A stretch of 64,000 nucleotides of DNA from Eubacteriaceae bacterium ES3 (GTDB taxonomy: Bacteria; Bacillota; Clostridia; Eubacteriales; Eubacteriaceae), in NCBI GenBank assembly GCA_030586155.1, contig CP130741.1:1172680-1236679 (forward strand), given 5' to 3'. The position numbers and the translations under genes are program-made. The notes below the pieces were generated by a model. The model made no database searches and had not been told where the DNA came from. It saw nothing but the letters and a program-made list of their open reading frames with translations. The first letter of the stretch is position 1, and the number at the start of each line of letters is the position of its first letter. Of the stretch, positions 62,536 to 64,000 are shown one piece after another.

Positions 62536-63882
62536 ATGGCATCTTATATACCAAATACCAATGAACAAAAGAAAAAGATGTGTCAGGTGATTGGCGTTGA
62601 TTCTGTCCAGGAACTTTTTGAGAATATTCCTGAGAAAGTCAGATTGGGCCGCGATTTGTTGTTGCCAGACGCTTTGTCTGAAATGGATCTGGTCTCACAT
62701 ATGCAAAAAATTTCGGCAAAAAGTGTTGACCTTGATGAGCTGACCTGTTTTTTAGGGGCTGGTGCTTATGATCACTATATTCCCAGTGCTGTGGGTAATT
62801 TGACTTCACGTCAGGAGTTTTATACAGCTTACACACCGTATCAGCCAGAAATCAGCCAGGGAACCCTGCAGGCGATTTTTGAATTTCAGACTATGATTTG
62901 CGAACTAACGGGGATGGATATTGCCAATGCATCAATGTATGACGGAGCTACAGCGCTGGCAGAAGCGGTATCTATGGCGTGTGAACAAAAAAGAAAAAAA
63001 GAAATTATTATGGCTACTTCAATCCATCCAGAAAGTAAAGAAGTTGTTAGAACATATGCAAAGTATAAAGGTATTACGGTGAAAGAAGTTGGATATCTAA
63101 ACGGTCAGGTAGATGAAGCAGCCTTGTCGGAATTAATCAGTGATCAGACTGCAGCAGTACTAGTACAAAGTCCAAACTTTTTTGGAGTCATCGAAAATCT
63201 TGAGAAAATCGCTGAGATTGCCCATGATAAAAAGGCTCTGACAGTCGCAAGTGTAGATCCAATTTCGCTAACAGTTTTAAAATCACCAGGCGAACAAAAC
63301 GTTGATATTGCTGTTGGTGAAGGTCAATCGCTGGGTAACCCCATTAGTTTTGGCGGACCAGGTTTTGGTTTCATGGCTACATCAAAATCATTAATGAGAA
63401 AATTACCTGGTCGAATTGTAGGACAGACGACCGATAAAGAAGGAAAAAGAGCATTTGTATTAACCCTGCAGACGCGTGAACAACACATTAGGAGAGAAAA
63501 AGCAACTTCAAATATTTGTTCAAATCAGGCACTGAATGCTTTAACGGCAACAATTTATATGACGATGCTTGGTAAAGAGGGACTTAAAGAAGTGGCAACT
63601 CTGAGCCTTAAGAAGGCCCATTATCTCTATGAACAACTGATTAAAACCGAAAAATTCAAACCAGTTTTCACTGCACCATTCTTTTGCGAATTTGCCGTCA
63701 GCGGTTGTAGTTCAATCGAAAAATTAAATGAAAAACTCTTGGATGATGGGATTATTGGTGGTTATAACTTAAGTGCGGATTTTTCAGAAGTTGAGAATGG
63801 CTGGCTTTTAGCAGTCACAGAAAAAAGAACCCGACAGGAAATAGATAGTCTGGTAAGTAAGGCGGTGAGCTATTGTGATTAA
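62536..63882 (+). CDS. gcvPA: glycine dehydrogenase (decarboxylating) subunit 1
   Basis: A 448-residue N-terminal half of the split P protein, as usual in Firmicutes and archaea (SYIPNTNEQKKKMCQVIG at the start, FLGAGAYDHYIP and SQGTLQAIFEFQTMICELTGMD further on). With subunit 2 it decarboxylates glycine onto the H protein lipoamide. The PLP lysine is in subunit 2. GGAGG precedes the ATG, 12 bases after the fusion gene. Confidence 0.97.
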   Translation: MASYIPNTNEQKKKMCQVIGVDSVQELFENIPEKVRLGRDLLLPDALSEMDLVSHMQKISAKSVDLDELTCFLGAGAYDHYIPSAVGNLTSRQEFYTAYTPYQPEISQGTLQAIFEFQTMICELTGMDIANASMYDGATALAEAVSMACEQKRKKEIIMATSIHPESKEVVRTYAKYKGITVKEVGYLNGQVDEAALSELISDQTAAVLVQSPNFFGVIENLEKIAEIAHDKKALTVASVDPISLTVLKSPGEQNVDIAVGEGQSLGNPISFGGPGFGFMATSKSLMRKLPGRIVGQTTDKEGKRAFVLTLQTREQHIRREKATSNICSNQALNALTATIYMTMLGKEGLKEVATLSLKKAHYLYEQLIKTEKFKPVFTAPFFCEFAVSGCSSIEKLNEKLLDDGIIGGYNLSADFSEVENGWLLAVTEKRTRQEIDSLVSKAVSYCD

Positions 63883-64000
63883 GCAGGAATCTTTAATATT
63901 TGAAAAAAGTATTCCGGGAAAAAGAACAACATTGTTCCCGAAATGTGATGTTCCGGAAATTGAAAACAGTGCTGTTATTCCAGATGAATTTTTAAGATCA
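63875..64000 (+). CDS. gcvPB: glycine dehydrogenase (decarboxylating) subunit 2, N-terminal part (cut by window end)
   Basis: The first 42 codons, from a GTG at 63875 that overlaps the end of gcvPA by 8 bases. AAGGCGG lies in the end of gcvPA. The sequence (LIFEKSIPGKRTTLFPKCDVP) matches the start of GcvPB. The rest, with the PLP lysine, lies outside the window. Confidence 0.88.
   Translation, partial: MIKQESLIFEKSIPGKRTTLFPKCDVPEIENSAVIPDEFLRS

Overview
The window looks like a low-GC, Gram-positive anaerobe, most probably an acetogen of the Eubacteriaceae (Acetobacterium/Eubacterium type). That is inferred from gene content: corrinoid-dependent MttB-type methyltransferases with a betaine transporter, an ATP-dependent corrinoid-protein activator (RACo type), several UroD-type methyltransferases, a glycine cleavage operon behind a tandem glycine riboswitch, and several cation/proton antiporters. 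No Wood-Ljungdahl core gene lies in the window, so the assignment rests on accessory genes. No tRNA, rRNA or CRISPR array was seen.

Layout. 1-6.5 kb: housekeeping and signalling genes (a UroD-family protein, RadC, a PII-like protein overlapping a CPA2 antiporter, a phosphopantetheinyl transferase, a MetH-activation-like protein and an XRE regulator). 6.5-23.2 kb: a methylamine/betaine-type demethylation locus. Module 1 is corrinoid protein, two MttB-like methyltransferases and a BCCT transporter. An intact IS256-family element follows, apparently inserted into the BCCT terminator. Module 2 is a nearly identical corrinoid protein, a third MttB-like protein, a hydantoinase/oxoprolinase-like ATPase, a UroD-thioredoxin fusion, then the RACo-like activator with YbaK-like and CobW-like partners. 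Hairpins with T-tracts sit in front of both corrinoid genes and hairpins recur between genes, which suggests attenuation or segmental mRNA control. MttB proteins would move a methyl group from a quaternary amine to the corrinoid protein, a second methyltransferase would pass it to tetrahydrofolate, and the activator would rescue oxidised Co(II) corrinoid.

23.3-37.6 kb: thioredoxin, two cation transporters each behind a promoter and terminator-bearing leader, two convergent Old-Yellow-Enzyme-type flavoproteins, an ArsC-like phosphatase/reductase, an Eis-like acetyltransferase, a DUF2252 protein, a diguanylate cyclase, and a NapH-like membrane ferredoxin followed by a DUF3298 C-terminal remnant. 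37.7-49.6 kb: two large c-di-GMP proteins (PAS-GGDEF-EAL and PAS-GGDEF-HD-GYP), a lipoprotein serine hydrolase, an SGNH esterase, a CNNM/CorC protein, a stand-alone GshF-type ATP-grasp enzyme and glutamate decarboxylase.

49.7-56.0 kb (minus strand) is the most novel-looking part: a compact six-gene operon with two HgdB-like (double-cubane/2-hydroxyacyl-CoA-dehydratase-like) proteins, one of which has lost most cluster cysteines, one HgdC-like ATPase activator, a membrane polyferredoxin with an extracytoplasmic beta-sandwich-like domain, a CcdA/DsbD-like thiol transporter and an anchored Thr/Glu-rich protein ending in a cysteine cluster. It reads as an ATP-gated, membrane-linked low-potential electron or thiol system of unknown substrate.

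56.2-64 kb: a glutaredoxin-zinc-ribbon fusion, an unknown acidic protein, a UroD-family methyltransferase behind a structured leader, a decayed GGDEF fragment, and the glycine operon: riboswitch, gcvH, a gcvT-SHMT fusion, gcvPA and the start of gcvPB. The fusion would couple methylene-THF release from glycine directly to serine formation.
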